A DNA stretch of 64,000 bases from Campylobacter pinnipediorum subsp. pinnipediorum (lineage in GTDB: Bacteria; Campylobacterota; Campylobacteria; Campylobacterales; Campylobacteraceae). The stretch lies in NCBI RefSeq assembly GCF_002021925.1, contig NZ_CP012546.1:1240001-1304000 (forward strand), written 5' to 3'. Both the position numbers and the translations under genes were made by a program. The notes beneath the pieces are model-generated. The model saw only the letters and a list, made by a program, of their open reading frames with translations. It did not search any database and was not told the origin of the DNA. Shown in pieces: positions 45,495-58,766 of the stretch (the stretch's first letter is position 1; each line of letters opens with the position of its first letter).

Positions 45495-46910
45495 AACTAT
45501 ATTAATAAACCAATATAAGCTTTAGTACTTTGTGTCTGTATCTAGGCATATTCTATTCTTTTGATCTCATTCGACACCAACCTTTGGCTAAATTTTAAAG
45601 TAACAGCTATATTTAATACACTACTAATTCTAATTATAAGGTTCATAGCTTTAAATAATTCCGCCACTCAAAAATGAACCACTCTTGTTTTCTTCATTAT
45701 ACCCAAATATCCACAGAAACGCTTGCCAAAACTACTTTGTAAAATATTACAAGTTTATAAAGCTTGAGAGATTTTAATAATTTCTTAAGAACTTAAAGCT
45801 CTAATATCGCCATCAAAAATCTCTTTTTTTCCTATCTGTCAAATCTTTAAATTTATAGAATGCTTCATTTAATGACTCTTCATCTAAATTAAACCCTAAA
45901 GATACTAATTTATCTTTAAGTGCGTGTCTTGCGCTATGTTTACCAAGAACAAGATAATTTTTTCAAACCTATACTTTCTACCGATACAATCTCATGAGTT
46001 TGTTTATGCTTTAACACAATCTTAATGTGTCTCACTTTCGTGTATTGCCAATATGGCTTTATTCGATTGTGACTCAATACCTGAATATTTGCAACAAATT
46101 TAGAAGTAGGATAAATTTCTTTAGCTATTATATCCGCATGAATATCATCAAAAATATCTTTTTTGGTATTAATTGCCACAATTATCTCTTCAAGTCCTGC
46201 ATTTAAGCCCATTCGCCTATTCCGTTGATAGTAAACTCTATTTGCCTAGCTCTAGCTATAACACAAGATAAATAATTTGGCAGTAGCAAGATGATTATAA
46301 ACTAAAACAATAGCTCTATTATCTATAAAATTAATCATTTATTTTATCATATCACTAAGCTCATCTGAAAATTACTACCAACAGTATCAAGCAAATTTAT
46401 GGTTTTAGCTCAGATAATATGACAGCATCTAATATCTCTTTTAAAACCAATATCACTATTCCTGTGTCTTCGCGACTAAACTCTACATCATTATAAAAAG
46501 TTTTTTGCATAATTTACAGCTTAAACCGCCCTTTTGATAACTTCATCTGGCTTCATTTTTAGCTTGTACTTTATATGTTTAGGACTTGTTCTCTATAAAT
46601 GTATAAATTCTTTTATTTTTAGATGACTTAAGTGCATTGTTGGCTAATTTTATATCTTTTTCCAAATCCCTATAAAGAAAACAAACGATTATTATTTAAA
46701 GCTTGTTTGGATATTTGTTTTACAAATCAAAGTCGCCGTTATTAGCAACTGCAAAAACTGCTCCTATAACATATATAAACCCAAAGTCTTTCAAGCTAAA
46801 GTTATATATGTACTTTTAGCTATATTTATATAAACACCTGTAACTTGCTTGCCATCTCTTGATATTCAAATATTATAAATTTATATTTATTTTATAATTG
46901 CCTTATGCAT
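45495..46910 (-). pseudogene. leuA: Decayed 2-isopropylmalate synthase (leuA)
   Basis: Frameshifted and stop-broken reading frames follow LeuA in order on the minus strand. From the ATG at 46910: RDGKQVTGVYINIAKS, then IGAVFAVANNGDFD, KSPKHIKYKLKMKPDEVIKR-like sequence, DVEFSREDTG, EILDAVILS with KTINLLDTVG, then [45 protein letters not shown], and finally SFLSGGIIKAMNLIIRISS. The span is about the size of an intact leuA. The 90-codon frame at 45940-46212 is just the longest surviving piece. Leucine synthesis by this copy is lost; another leuA elsewhere cannot be excluded. Confidence 0.85.
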
Positions 46911-47037
46911 TTTAGTTTATGTTTTATATTTTTGTATACTATTAGGTTAAAAGTGAAGTAATTTTACTACTTAAGTAGCAACAGAGGAAAGTTTTTATTT
47001 TTTAAAATAAATATTATGATTTTAGTAATACAAAAAA

Positions 47038-47766
47038 TCATTTACTCTCCTTTTTTAAATTTTTGCTATACATTATGCCAGCTCTTGCCAAACCATATAA
47101 CACATAAGCGCTTGTTATAATCATAGAACTTTCTAATGGATATAAATACAACATAGAAAAGGTAACAACAAGTCCAATCAATGTTCTTAAAACATGCATC
47201 TGTTTTAAATTTATCTTTTTAAAACTAGGATAACGAATGTTGCTTACCATCAACATACCCAAAATAGCTTTAAAAAACATAAAAACCAATTCAAATCCAT
47301 TTAAAAAATCATACTCTATATAAAATCCTACCCACACCACAGAAACTATAGCCGCAGTAGGTATAGGTAATCCTATAAAAACATTTGGTTCATAAGTTCC
47401 GGTTGTTACATTAAAACGAGCCAATCTTATAGCACCAAAAACAACAAAAATAGCACTAATTAAAGCCCCAAATCTACCAAATTGATGCCCAATAGTGAGA
47501 TAAAAAAGAATACTTGGAGCAACACCAAAAGCAACCAAATCAGCTAAGCTATCAAATTCAACACCAAATTTACTAGTAGTTTTGGTAAGTCTTGCTACAC
47601 GACCATCTAATCCATCAAAAATCAAAGACAAAAATATATACAATATAGCCTTGGAATATTGTCCATTGATAGATGAAATTATACTAACAACACCAGTAAA
47701 AGCACTAGCTGCTGTAAATAAATTTGGTAAGACATACATAAGCTGTATTTTTTTTAATTCATTCAT
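47038..47766 (-). CDS. pssA: CDP-diacylglycerol--serine O-phosphatidyltransferase PssA
   Basis: This makes phosphatidylserine, the precursor of phosphatidylethanolamine. It is an integral membrane enzyme of 242 residues with about seven helices. The CDP-alcohol phosphotransferase motif is complete: DGLDGRVARLTKTTSKFG followed by VEFDSLAD. It lies downstream of ftsH behind a terminator, so it may have its own promoter. In C. jejuni, as I recall, pssA and ftsH are also neighbours. Confidence 0.94.
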   Translation of the reverse strand: MNELKKIQLMYVLPNLFTAASAFTGVVSIISSINGQYSKAILYIFLSLIFDGLDGRVARLTKTTSKFGVEFDSLADLVAFGVAPSILFYLTIGHQFGRFGALISAIFVVFGAIRLARFNVTTGTYEPNVFIGLPIPTAAIVSVVWVGFYIEYDFLNGFELVFMFFKAILGMLMVSNIRYPSFKKINLKQMHVLRTLIGLVVTFSMLYLYPLESSMIITSAYVLYGLARAGIMYSKNLKKESK

Positions 47767-47795
47767 AATTTAAAATCCAATAATTAATAAATTTT

Positions 47796-47830
47796 ATAAA
47801 AATCTACGGAGATTTTACCGTAGATTTTTT
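47796..47830 (-). terminator. Terminator after ftsH
   Basis: AAATCTACGG (47800-47809) and CCGTAGATTT (47818-47827) form a perfect 10-bp stem with an 8-base loop, followed on the minus strand by TTTTTATAAAATT. It is 6 bases after the ftsH stop. Confidence 0.75.
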
Positions 47831-47832
47831 AA

Positions 47833-49740
47833 TTAAGCCTTGTTATCAGAAAAATCATCTTTTGAATTATCTAAGCGAGTAGGCATGTTATTTACTTCCT
47901 CATAATTTGCTATAATTTCTCTAACTTTTTCACCACTAATTGTTTCTTCTTCATATAGTGCTTTTACCATATCTTCTATCGCACCGCTATAAGTTTTGAG
48001 TGTTTGTAAAACTTCGGCGTATCTAGTATCAAGCATATTTTTTACAAATTCATCAACTTTTTCAGCCATCTTATCACTATAATCTTTTATGCTTTGACCA
48101 CCTAAAAAATTATTTCTTTGTTTCTCAAGAACCATAAGTCCGGCAACATCACTCATACCATACATACTAATCATAGCTTTTAATATATCTGTTGCTCTTT
48201 CTAGATCATTGCTAGCGCCTGTTGAAATCTCTTTTATAAAAATTTCTTCGGCCGCTCTACCAGCAAGCAATACATCAACTTCAGCTAAAAGCTCATGTTT
48301 TTGCATCATAAATTTATTTTCTTCTGGAGTATTTAGCGTATATCCTAGAGCTGCCAAACCACGAGGTATAACAGAAACCTTGCTAACTTTTTTAGCACCT
48401 TTAGTAACTTCGGCTATCAAGGCATGTCCACTTTCATGATAAGTTACTATCTTTTTCTCTTTAGGATTTACTCTGCGGGATTTTTTTTCTAATCCAGCTA
48501 TTGATCTTTCAACAGCCTCTACAAGATCATTTTGTTCTACAACTTTTTTTGAATTTCTACCAGCAAGTAAAGCTGCTTCATTTATTATATTTTGTAAATC
48601 AGCTCCAGCCAAACCAGTTGTTAATCTTCCGATCTCTTCTAAGTTTACATCATCTGAAACTTTAACATCTTTCATGTGAACTTTTAGTATATCTATCCTG
48701 CCTTTAAAATCAGGTTTGTCTACCAAAACTTGTCTATCAAAACGACCAGGTCTAAGTAAAGCAGCATCTAAAACCTCTGGTCTATTTGTAGCAGCTATGA
48801 CTATAACAGGAGCCTTATCAGCATCAAAACCATCCATTTCAGACAAAAGCTGATTTAAAGTTTGTTCTCTCTCATCATTTCCACCCATAGGGCTTGAGTT
48901 TCTACTCTTTCCTATAGCATCAATCTCATCTATAAAGACAATAGCAGGAGATTCTTTTTTTGCATTTTCAAAAAGATCTCTAACACGACTAGCACCGACA
49001 CCAACAAACATCTCTATAAAACTGGAAGCAGACATTGAAAAAAATGGAACATTTGCTTCGCCAGCAACAGCTCTTGCAAGCAATGTTTTACCTGTTCCTG
49101 GGGGTCCAACCAACAAAATGCCTTTTGGTATTTTTGCACCTAGACGAAGATATTTATCTGGATTTTTAAGATAATCAACAATCTCCTCAACCTCTTCTTT
49201 TGCTTCTTCTACACCTGCAACATCATTAAATGTAGTTTTTGGTTTTTCAGAGTTTATAAGCTTTTTGGCGCTTCCTATGCCTAAAATTCCTCCGCCCATA
49301 TTTTTTTGCATTCTACTAGCCAAAAACATCCAAATTCCAAAAAATATAAAAACAGGAAGAACCCAAGAAAAAAGTAACTCACTAAACCAATTCGTATCAC
49401 TATATGCTCCAAACTCAACACCATTTTGCTCAAGCATAGGTATCAATGTTGGGTCAGAAACTCTTTTTACTATATAAACATATCTATCATTTGATACTGC
49501 TTTAATTGTGCTATCTGATATAGCTACTTGTGTTATTTGTTTACCTTTAACCATATCTTTAAAATCAGAATATGCTATATTTTTCGTTTGAGCATTAGAG
49601 CCAATAGAGCCCATCATGCTGTCTCCAGTTAAACTTCTGAAAATCAATATAATCACAATAGAAAAAATAGCAAAAATAAAAATTGGATTCTTATTAAAGA
49701 AATTGCCGTTATCGTTATTATTTTGTTTTTTATTATTCAT
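47833..49740 (-). CDS. ftsH: ATP-dependent zinc metalloprotease FtsH
   Basis: This is a membrane-anchored AAA+ protease for quality control and regulated turnover, 635 residues. There are two N-terminal membrane helices (about 20-40 and 110-130), the AAA domain with Walker [16 protein letters not shown], Walker [16 protein letters not shown] and arginine finger region [15 protein letters not shown], then the zinc protease with [12 protein letters not shown]. All catalytic residues are present. It is followed by a strong terminator and preceded by prmA. Confidence 0.97.
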   Translation of the reverse strand: MNNKKQNNNDNGNFFNKNPIFIFAIFSIVIILIFRSLTGDSMMGSIGSNAQTKNIAYSDFKDMVKGKQITQVAISDSTIKAVSNDRYVYIVKRVSDPTLIPMLEQNGVEFGAYSDTNWFSELLFSWVLPVFIFFGIWMFLASRMQKNMGGGILGIGSAKKLINSEKPKTTFNDVAGVEEAKEEVEEIVDYLKNPDKYLRLGAKIPKGILLVGPPGTGKTLLARAVAGEANVPFFSMSASSFIEMFVGVGASRVRDLFENAKKESPAIVFIDEIDAIGKSRNSSPMGGNDEREQTLNQLLSEMDGFDADKAPVIVIAATNRPEVLDAALLRPGRFDRQVLVDKPDFKGRIDILKVHMKDVKVSDDVNLEEIGRLTTGLAGADLQNIINEAALLAGRNSKKVVEQNDLVEAVERSIAGLEKKSRRVNPKEKKIVTYHESGHALIAEVTKGAKKVSKVSVIPRGLAALGYTLNTPEENKFMMQKHELLAEVDVLLAGRAAEEIFIKEISTGASNDLERATDILKAMISMYGMSDVAGLMVLEKQRNNFLGGQSIKDYSDKMAEKVDEFVKNMLDTRYAEVLQTLKTYSGAIEDMVKALYEEETISGEKVREIIANYEEVNNMPTRLDNSKDDFSDNKA

Positions 49741-49757
49741 TAATTTCCTCTTAAAAA

Positions 49758-50585
49758 TTATTTTTTAAACACAAAACTAACCCAATCATTAAGCTGTTTT
49801 TGTTCAACTAATTCAAACTCTTTAAAAGTATCTTTGATACGAGTTTCATATTTCGCCAATATGCCTGACAAAACTAAGTATGCACCATCTTTTAAAATAT
49901 TTTTTAAATCTTTTTCAAGCATAAATATAACATCAGCTATAATATTTGCAACAACAATATCATATTTAATATTTAAATTAGATATCGAACCTGTCCATAT
50001 TTTATTATATTTAACATTATTTAATTTTGCATTTTCTATAGAGCTTTTAACAGCCTGCTCATCAGTATCACAAGCATCAACCACGCAGCCAAGTTTTGAC
50101 ATCAATATACTAAGTATTCCGCTGCCACAACCAACATCTATTGTATGTAAATTTCTTTTTGCATATTTTTGTAAAAATAAAACACAAGAGCTTGTACTTT
50201 CATGATGACCCGACCCAAAAGCAAGTGCTGGGTCTATTATTATATTTTGTACTCCATCAAGCTCTTTTTCCCAACTAGGGCGTATATAAAAATTATCCAA
50301 TAAAATTGGTTTAATAGCTTGTTTATATTCATTTATCCAATCTTTATTTTCTCTAATACTTAAATTAGTTACCAAATCACTATCAATATTTAAAGTTTGG
50401 CAAATTCTATCTATATATTCTTTTATACCCCACTCAACTTCACTCAAATCAGATTCATCGCGCAACAAAATTTCATTATTCTCACACTCTTCTACACAAG
50501 TAAAGCCAAGTAAAAAAATAAACTCCAATATCTCAGGGTAAAATTTAAGTGTTTTAACACTTAACTCATAAAAATTATCTCTCAT
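49758..50585 (-). CDS. prmA: Ribosomal protein L11 methyltransferase PrmA
   Basis: A SAM-dependent methyltransferase acting on ribosomal protein L11, 275 residues. An N-terminal substrate-recognition domain is followed by LAFGSGHHESTSSCVLFLQK, TIDVGCGSGILSILMSKLG, VDACDTDEQAV and the catalytic-loop NIIADVIFML (family N-P-type region). It shares one base with the end of cheY and lies upstream of ftsH. Confidence 0.92.
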   Translation of the reverse strand: MRDNFYELSVKTLKFYPEILEFIFLLGFTCVEECENNEILLRDESDLSEVEWGIKEYIDRICQTLNIDSDLVTNLSIRENKDWINEYKQAIKPILLDNFYIRPSWEKELDGVQNIIIDPALAFGSGHHESTSSCVLFLQKYAKRNLHTIDVGCGSGILSILMSKLGCVVDACDTDEQAVKSSIENAKLNNVKYNKIWTGSISNLNIKYDIVVANIIADVIFMLEKDLKNILKDGAYLVLSGILAKYETRIKDTFKEFELVEQKQLNDWVSFVFKK

Positions 50586-50950
50586 TAACCTAAAACGTCT
50601 TCAAGTTTTTCTTTTAAAACTTGCGGTGTAAAAGGTTTCACTATGTAGTTATTTACACCAGCTTTTAAGGCTGTAATAACCTCAGCTTTTCCGCCCTCTG
50701 TTGTTACCATTATTATTGGCATATCAACATATTTTTCCTCTGCACGAACTTTTTTAACAAGCTCTAACCCATTCATTTCAGGCATATTCCAGTCAGTTAT
50801 TAAAACATTAATATCGCTATGTTGTCCTAATAAATTCCAAGCCTCGCCACCATGCTCGGCCTCTAAAATATCTTGATGGCCAAGCCTTTGCAAAGTGTTT
50901 TTTATGATTCTTCTCATAGTTGAACTATCATCTACTACTAATATTTTCAC
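50585..50950 (-). CDS. cheY: Chemotaxis response regulator CheY
   Basis: A single-domain response regulator of 121 residues that controls flagellar rotation when phosphorylated by CheA. It has the acidic pair in ILVVDDSSTMRRI, the phosphoacceptor Asp in VLITDWNMPEMNG, Thr in IIMVTTEGG and Lys in NNYIVKPFTPQ. The length and the ending fit CheY. It is the first gene in the cheY-prmA-ftsH series. Confidence 0.95.
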   Translation of the reverse strand: MKILVVDDSSTMRRIIKNTLQRLGHQDILEAEHGGEAWNLLGQHSDINVLITDWNMPEMNGLELVKKVRAEEKYVDMPIIMVTTEGGKAEVITALKAGVNNYIVKPFTPQVLKEKLEDVLG

Positions 50951-51117
50951 ATAATATCCTTTTTAAAAAAAATGCTTTATTTTATCAAAAAATCTATTTA
51001 TTAAAGCTTTAATTATTCTAAAAGATAAAAAAGCTCTCTTAATTTTTATAATTATTACTATTTAAAAATAAAAAAATAGCAATTAATTTTTAAAATAATA
51101 ATTTTATTTTATAAAAA

Positions 51118-52008
51118 TCATCTATCTTGCTTTTTCACACTAATTAAATAAAAGCTAAGAGCCACCATAAGAAGTGCAACACCACCTATTAAATAAATAG
51201 CATTTATAATATTTTCCGGTGAAGTAATAGCAAATTTAAACACAAGCATAAGTGCCTCAATGGCAAGTGCTATTATAATAGAGCCGATAAATCTAACCAT
51301 TGTTTTATATACCACGCTTGTTTCATCATGGTTTTTGCCCATAACTTCTTCTTCAAAAATAGTCTTTACCAAATCAAAAATCGCAAGTGCCAATGTCAAT
51401 ATAATGGTTGATTCAAAAATTTGTTCTATTTGGATATTTGATGTGTGTGATATAAAACTTTTTACTCCATGCCAAAATAAAAACGCACATATCATAAAAA
51501 GCGATCCACAAAATAAAGTATAAACACTTTTTAAAAAATTACCAAAATGTCTTTCAATACCGCCGCTATCAACAATGCTTAAAATATTTTCAAGAGATAT
51601 ATCTATACAAGCTATAAATTTTAACTCATTTTTTTCATTATAAACTGGCATACTTGCAGTAACACAAAGCTTACCATCTAGCACCGATGGATATGGGTCA
51701 CTTAAAAAAAATCTTCTTAACTTTACAGTAGAATAATAATAAGCTTTATTAGCCCTATTTTCACCAGCTCCAACACAGTATTCCTTCTTTGTACTAAGAG
51801 CATTTTCTACCTGAACTCCATTTTTATCAAGTATATAAAATGCATCAAAATTCTCTATCTCATGAACAACCTTATCAAAACCATCTTTTATATTTTGCAA
51901 GTTTGCGCCTGGCAATCTATTTGGAATATTTCTTTCAAAAATATAACACAAATATGCTCTTGCTTTGTATCTTACATCACTAAATCTTTGTATGTCTTTT
52001 ATGACCAA
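51118..52008 (-). CDS. pglG: PglG-like membrane protein with a Cache-like domain
   Basis: A 296-residue membrane protein (C. jejuni PglG is about 297 as I recall). Residues 30-150 form a periplasmic-type sensor-like region: FYILDKNGVQVENAL, KAYYYSTVKLRRFFLSDPYP and CVTASMPVYNE, FIACIDISLENIL. Four hydrophobic helices follow. PglG is part of the protein-glycosylation locus but has no assigned role. It starts with TTG, AAAGGA being seven bases upstream. It follows pglF with a 3-base gap, which supports the name. Confidence 0.82.
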   Translation of the reverse strand: MVIKDIQRFSDVRYKARAYLCYIFERNIPNRLPGANLQNIKDGFDKVVHEIENFDAFYILDKNGVQVENALSTKKEYCVGAGENRANKAYYYSTVKLRRFFLSDPYPSVLDGKLCVTASMPVYNEKNELKFIACIDISLENILSIVDSGGIERHFGNFLKSVYTLFCGSLFMICAFLFWHGVKSFISHTSNIQIEQIFESTIILTLALAIFDLVKTIFEEEVMGKNHDETSVVYKTMVRFIGSIIIALAIEALMLVFKFAITSPENIINAIYLIGGVALLMVALSFYLISVKKQDR

Positions 52009-52011
52009 TTT

Positions 52012-54908
<2,897 letters not shown>

Positions 54909-55024
54909 TTAGAAATTGTATCAAGTAAAATTTAAAAGTAAATTATTTTTATAATAAAAAATACATGGCATAATAAATAAATTTTAAAACACCATGTAAT
55001 TATTTTTCTATTTTTGTGTTGAAA

Positions 55025-55876
55025 TTACATAAAAATCGGAACTTTTGTATGTTCTAAGAAAAATTTTGAAGTTCCGCCCAAAACCATCTCCCTTAGTCCA
55101 TTTTCACCCTGTCTTCCAGCAACGACCAAATCAAAATTACCATCACTAGCAACTTTTACAAGTGCTTTACCTGGAATTGAATAGGTATTAATAATCTCAC
55201 AAGTTGCATTAATATCATGCATTTTTAAATAATCCTCTAATTTATTTATAGCATACCCGCTATCTTCATTAAAAGATTTCTTTGCTGTGACACAATGAAC
55301 TCTATCTGCTTTTTTTAATAAATCAAGAGAGTTTGTTAAAGCACTAGCACTATTTGGAGTAGAGGTCCAACTTACAAGTATATTTTTTGGCTCAAACTTA
55401 GTTAAATTTCTAGGAATAACTATACAATCTTTTCCGCTTTTCATAACAGCTGATTCAAATGTCCCAGTAATTTTACCAGTAATAGGAACAGCTGCAACGA
55501 TAAGATCATAAAATTTAGATTCTCTTTCCACAACGACACTTCTTTTACCATCTTTAATAATAAAATTGGCACTAGCCTTGCCATTTATGGCATGATCGCT
55601 GACCTCAATATCAAGCTCTTTACACATTTTAATAAAGGCATTTTTATTTTTCATATGTTCTTCTTCCAAATCAGCCTTTGCTGACTTTAAAAACTCTTCA
55701 AATAAAACACCGCCCCTTAATGTCATTTTCATATTATATACTATGCTAGGGTCTATTTGACAAGATAAAACTTCAATATGAACTTTAAGCCACTTTGCAA
55801 CTTGCAAGGCGCCATAAATTCTTGATGTTACATCATCTCCTGCACCAATCGGAAAAAGAATCTTTTTATATTTCAT
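55025..55876 (-). CDS. Tandem universal stress protein (UspA family)
   Basis: A 283-residue protein with two UspA-like halves. The first starts KKILFPIGAGDDVTSRIYG and ends near SAVMKSGKDCIVIPRN. The second starts PKNILVSWTSTPNSASALTN and ends FDLVVAGRQGENGLREMVLG then GTSKFFLEHTKVPIFM, which carries the GxxG-type nucleotide-binding loop. Usp proteins accumulate under stress, with unknown reaction. It lies 18 bases downstream of pnp on the same strand, probably in its transcript. Confidence 0.85.
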   Translation of the reverse strand: MKYKKILFPIGAGDDVTSRIYGALQVAKWLKVHIEVLSCQIDPSIVYNMKMTLRGGVLFEEFLKSAKADLEEEHMKNKNAFIKMCKELDIEVSDHAINGKASANFIIKDGKRSVVVERESKFYDLIVAAVPITGKITGTFESAVMKSGKDCIVIPRNLTKFEPKNILVSWTSTPNSASALTNSLDLLKKADRVHCVTAKKSFNEDSGYAINKLEDYLKMHDINATCEIINTYSIPGKALVKVASDGNFDLVVAGRQGENGLREMVLGGTSKFFLEHTKVPIFM

Positions 55877-55894
55877 TTTTATTCCTAACTATTT

Positions 55895-58069
55895 TCAAAC
55901 CAATGATAAAGATACTTTTGAGCCTTTTTGTTCGCTTACAACAACTCTCACAATATCTCCAACATTTAAAGGATTTTGGATTTTGGATTTATGTAAAAGT
56001 CCATCAACACCATCTTTTAATTCAACAAACACACCAAAATCAACAACACTTTTTACTTTACCATCAAACTCATCACCTATATTAAATACTGGTTTTGGTC
56101 TATGGCTATCTCTTCTGTCGTTTGATTTTCTGTTAAATTTATTCTCTTTAGAAGTTAATTCTATAATATAATCCTTAGCATCATCTACACTATTTTTACT
56201 ATTTCCAGAAATTTTTACTTCACCCTTTTCTCTATCCAAATCTATAGCAACACCAAATCTTTCAATGATTTCTTTGATTGTCTTTCCAGCTTGTCCGATT
56301 ATATCAACTATCTTACTAGGCTCTATTTTAAAAAGTTCCATTTTAGGAAGTATTGAATCATTTATAACTATTTCTTCATCTGCTTTTTGCATTAATTTAA
56401 GTATATGCTCTCTACCTTGCTTAGCCTGATATAAAGCTTCTCTTAAGACATCAAGACTAATGCCACCAAGTTTTATATCCATTTGAAGAGCTGTTATGCC
56501 ATCAAATGTGCCAGCAACTTTAAAATCCATATCCCCATCATGATCTTCAAGACCCATTATATCAGTTAAAACAGCATGCTTATCATCTTCAAAAACAAGT
56601 CCCATTGCTATACCGGCAACTAGCTTTATTGTATCAACGCCAGCTGCACGAAGAGACAATGAACCACCGCAAACACTAGCCATAGAACTAGAACCATTAC
56701 TTTCTAAAATTTCAGAAACAACCCTTAAAGTATATGCTGAGTTTATATCTATACTAGGCGCTAAGGCTCTTTTGGCTAAGTTTCCATGACCAAGTTCTCT
56801 TCTTCCAGGAGCTTTTAAAGGACTAGCTTCGCCGACGCTAAATCCAGGGAAATTATAATTAAACATAAATTTTTCAACAGAGGCTGCATTTTCTGTTAGC
56901 ATATCATACATTTGAGCATCAGAATCTGTTCCAAGTGTTGTAACAACAAGAGCTTGAGTTTGCCCTCTTGTAAATAAACAAGAGCCATGAACATTAGGTA
57001 AAATATTTGTTTCTATGCTAATTGGTCTAACTTCGTTTAATTTTCTACCATCAGCTCTAACACTTTCGTTTATAATTTGCTCTCTAACTATTTTCTTTTT
57101 ATATTTTGATAAAACATTATTTATAAGCTTTTCGTCCCAGCCTTTTTGAGTAGCCTCGTCATCACTCAAAATTCTTTTGGCTATATTTCCTAATTCACTA
57201 GCACGCTCGCTTTTAGCCATTTGATTTATAGCATTTTTAACATCATCTTTATAATGTTTATCTATATAAATAGCTACTTCATCATTTAATATCTCTGGCT
57301 TTAATTCCAAATCAGCATCTTCTTTTTTATGATTACTAAAAGCTTCCTCATATGCTCTTGTAGCACGAAGTATAGCTTTGCCAGCAAAATCTATAGCTTC
57401 AACCATTTTATCTTCACTAAATTCATTCATGTTTTGTTTAAAAGCAAAATCAGCACCAACACAAGAATCAACAGCAGGCATTAATTCATCATTAAGTTGA
57501 GGCATACTTCTCATTTCTATCATTAAAAGCTCATCTTTTGTTCCGGCCACATAAAGGTCCAAAGCACTTGTTTTAAGCTCTGAGTTTGTTGGATTTATAA
57601 CAAACTCATCATTTATATAGCCTACCCTAACACCGCAAACTGGTCTATTTACAGGAATATCACTAAGATATAAAGCAACACTTGCAGCATTTAGCCCAAC
57701 AACTTGAAGATCAACTTCAGGATCAGCTGATAAAACCATTACAACTATTTGAGTAGGATATGCGTAACCTTTTGGAAACAAAGGTCTTAAAGACCTATCG
57801 ATAATACGAGATGTTAATGTTTCAAAATCACCTGGTTTTGTCTCTCTTTTTATATATCCGCCCGGTATTTTACCAGCAGCATAACTTTTTTCTATATATT
57901 GAACCGTAAGTGGTAAAAAATCTTCTTCAACCAAAGTATCTTCTCTTGCCACAGTTGCCAGAACAACAGTATTTTTAACACGTAACAGCACCGCTCCAGA
58001 TGCTTGTTTTGCAACCTTATTTAAATCAAAAATTTCAATCTGATTATTTACTTCTATACTATATTGCAT
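55895..58069 (-). CDS. pnp: Polyribonucleotide nucleotidyltransferase PNPase
   Basis: A phosphorolytic 3'-5' exoribonuclease of the RNA degradosome, 724 residues. There are two RNase PH-like domains (about 1-220 and 300-530; [20 protein letters not shown] is conserved), then a KH domain with [19 protein letters not shown] and an S1 domain ([20 protein letters not shown]). It is complete. Its start overlaps the phosphoribosyltransferase-like gene by 11 bases. Confidence 0.96.
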   Translation of the reverse strand: MQYSIEVNNQIEIFDLNKVAKQASGAVLLRVKNTVVLATVAREDTLVEEDFLPLTVQYIEKSYAAGKIPGGYIKRETKPGDFETLTSRIIDRSLRPLFPKGYAYPTQIVVMVLSADPEVDLQVVGLNAASVALYLSDIPVNRPVCGVRVGYINDEFVINPTNSELKTSALDLYVAGTKDELLMIEMRSMPQLNDELMPAVDSCVGADFAFKQNMNEFSEDKMVEAIDFAGKAILRATRAYEEAFSNHKKEDADLELKPEILNDEVAIYIDKHYKDDVKNAINQMAKSERASELGNIAKRILSDDEATQKGWDEKLINNVLSKYKKKIVREQIINESVRADGRKLNEVRPISIETNILPNVHGSCLFTRGQTQALVVTTLGTDSDAQMYDMLTENAASVEKFMFNYNFPGFSVGEASPLKAPGRRELGHGNLAKRALAPSIDINSAYTLRVVSEILESNGSSSMASVCGGSLSLRAAGVDTIKLVAGIAMGLVFEDDKHAVLTDIMGLEDHDGDMDFKVAGTFDGITALQMDIKLGGISLDVLREALYQAKQGREHILKLMQKADEEIVINDSILPKMELFKIEPSKIVDIIGQAGKTIKEIIERFGVAIDLDREKGEVKISGNSKNSVDDAKDYIIELTSKENKFNRKSNDRRDSHRPKPVFNIGDEFDGKVKSVVDFGVFVELKDGVDGLLHKSKIQNPLNVGDIVRVVVSEQKGSKVSLSLV

Positions 58070-58766
58070 TTTTATCTATATCTCCTTGTTGTTTTTGTAA
58101 TGGCAAATATTTTGGACTTTCCTCTAAAATTGACATTATCAAATCATCATTTATTTCTATTTTTTCCTCATAATAACTATCAACATCTATAAAATTTACT
58201 ATTTTATTTACCGTGTAAATATTATCAACCAAATCATACAAAGCCGCAGCTACATCACTAGCTATAACGGGTGTAGCATATGATATTGTTTTTGCTTTTG
58301 AGTTTATCAATGTTTTTACGCAAATCATAGCTGTCATACCGGTTTCAGACCCCTCATCAACAAACAATACATTTCTGCCTTCTATTTTTGACAAAAGATT
58401 TCCTTTTCTAAATTTATAAATATTTTTTAAAATTTTCTCTTCATATTTTCTATGTGCTTGCCCGTACACAAAATCATAACTTATGCCAAAGGAGTCTATT
58501 AATTGATCATTTATAATAACATCTTTTGTTTCACTAACCATAGCTATATCACATTCTGGATTATTTGGAGTTGGGATGCTTTCACAAAAAAGCATCTCGT
58601 AATTTAAGTTAAGTAAATTACAAAGCTCGTTAACTAAAATAACAGATTCTATAGATACACACAAAACTAGTGTTTTGGAATCAGCAAGCTCTTTTTTTGG
58701 TAAAACTTCAAATAATTTTAAAGCCGCATCCAATTTATTTTTAAATTTTACTTGATTTTCTTTCAT
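58059..58766 (-). CDS. Phosphoribosyltransferase-like protein (Cj1252-like)
   Basis: A 235-residue protein with a PRTase-fold signature, [20 protein letters not shown], where the acidic pair and glycine loop bind PRPP. It lacks other specificity loops that would name a base. It lies in the conserved pnp/lptD string and overlaps pnp by 11 bases downstream and lptD by 4 upstream. A purine or pyrimidine salvage role is only a guess. Confidence 0.75.
   Translation of the reverse strand: MKENQVKFKNKLDAALKLFEVLPKKELADSKTLVLCVSIESVILVNELCNLLNLNYEMLFCESIPTPNNPECDIAMVSETKDVIINDQLIDSFGISYDFVYGQAHRKYEEKILKNIYKFRKGNLLSKIEGRNVLFVDEGSETGMTAMICVKTLINSKAKTISYATPVIASDVAAALYDLVDNIYTVNKIVNFIDVDSYYEEKIEINDDLIMSILEESPKYLPLQKQQGDIDKNAI

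Noticed and set aside
45940-46212. Open frame of 90 codons as a stand-alone hypothetical gene
   Set aside because: It is the longest surviving piece of the leuA remnant; LeuA-like sequence continues on both sides in other frames.
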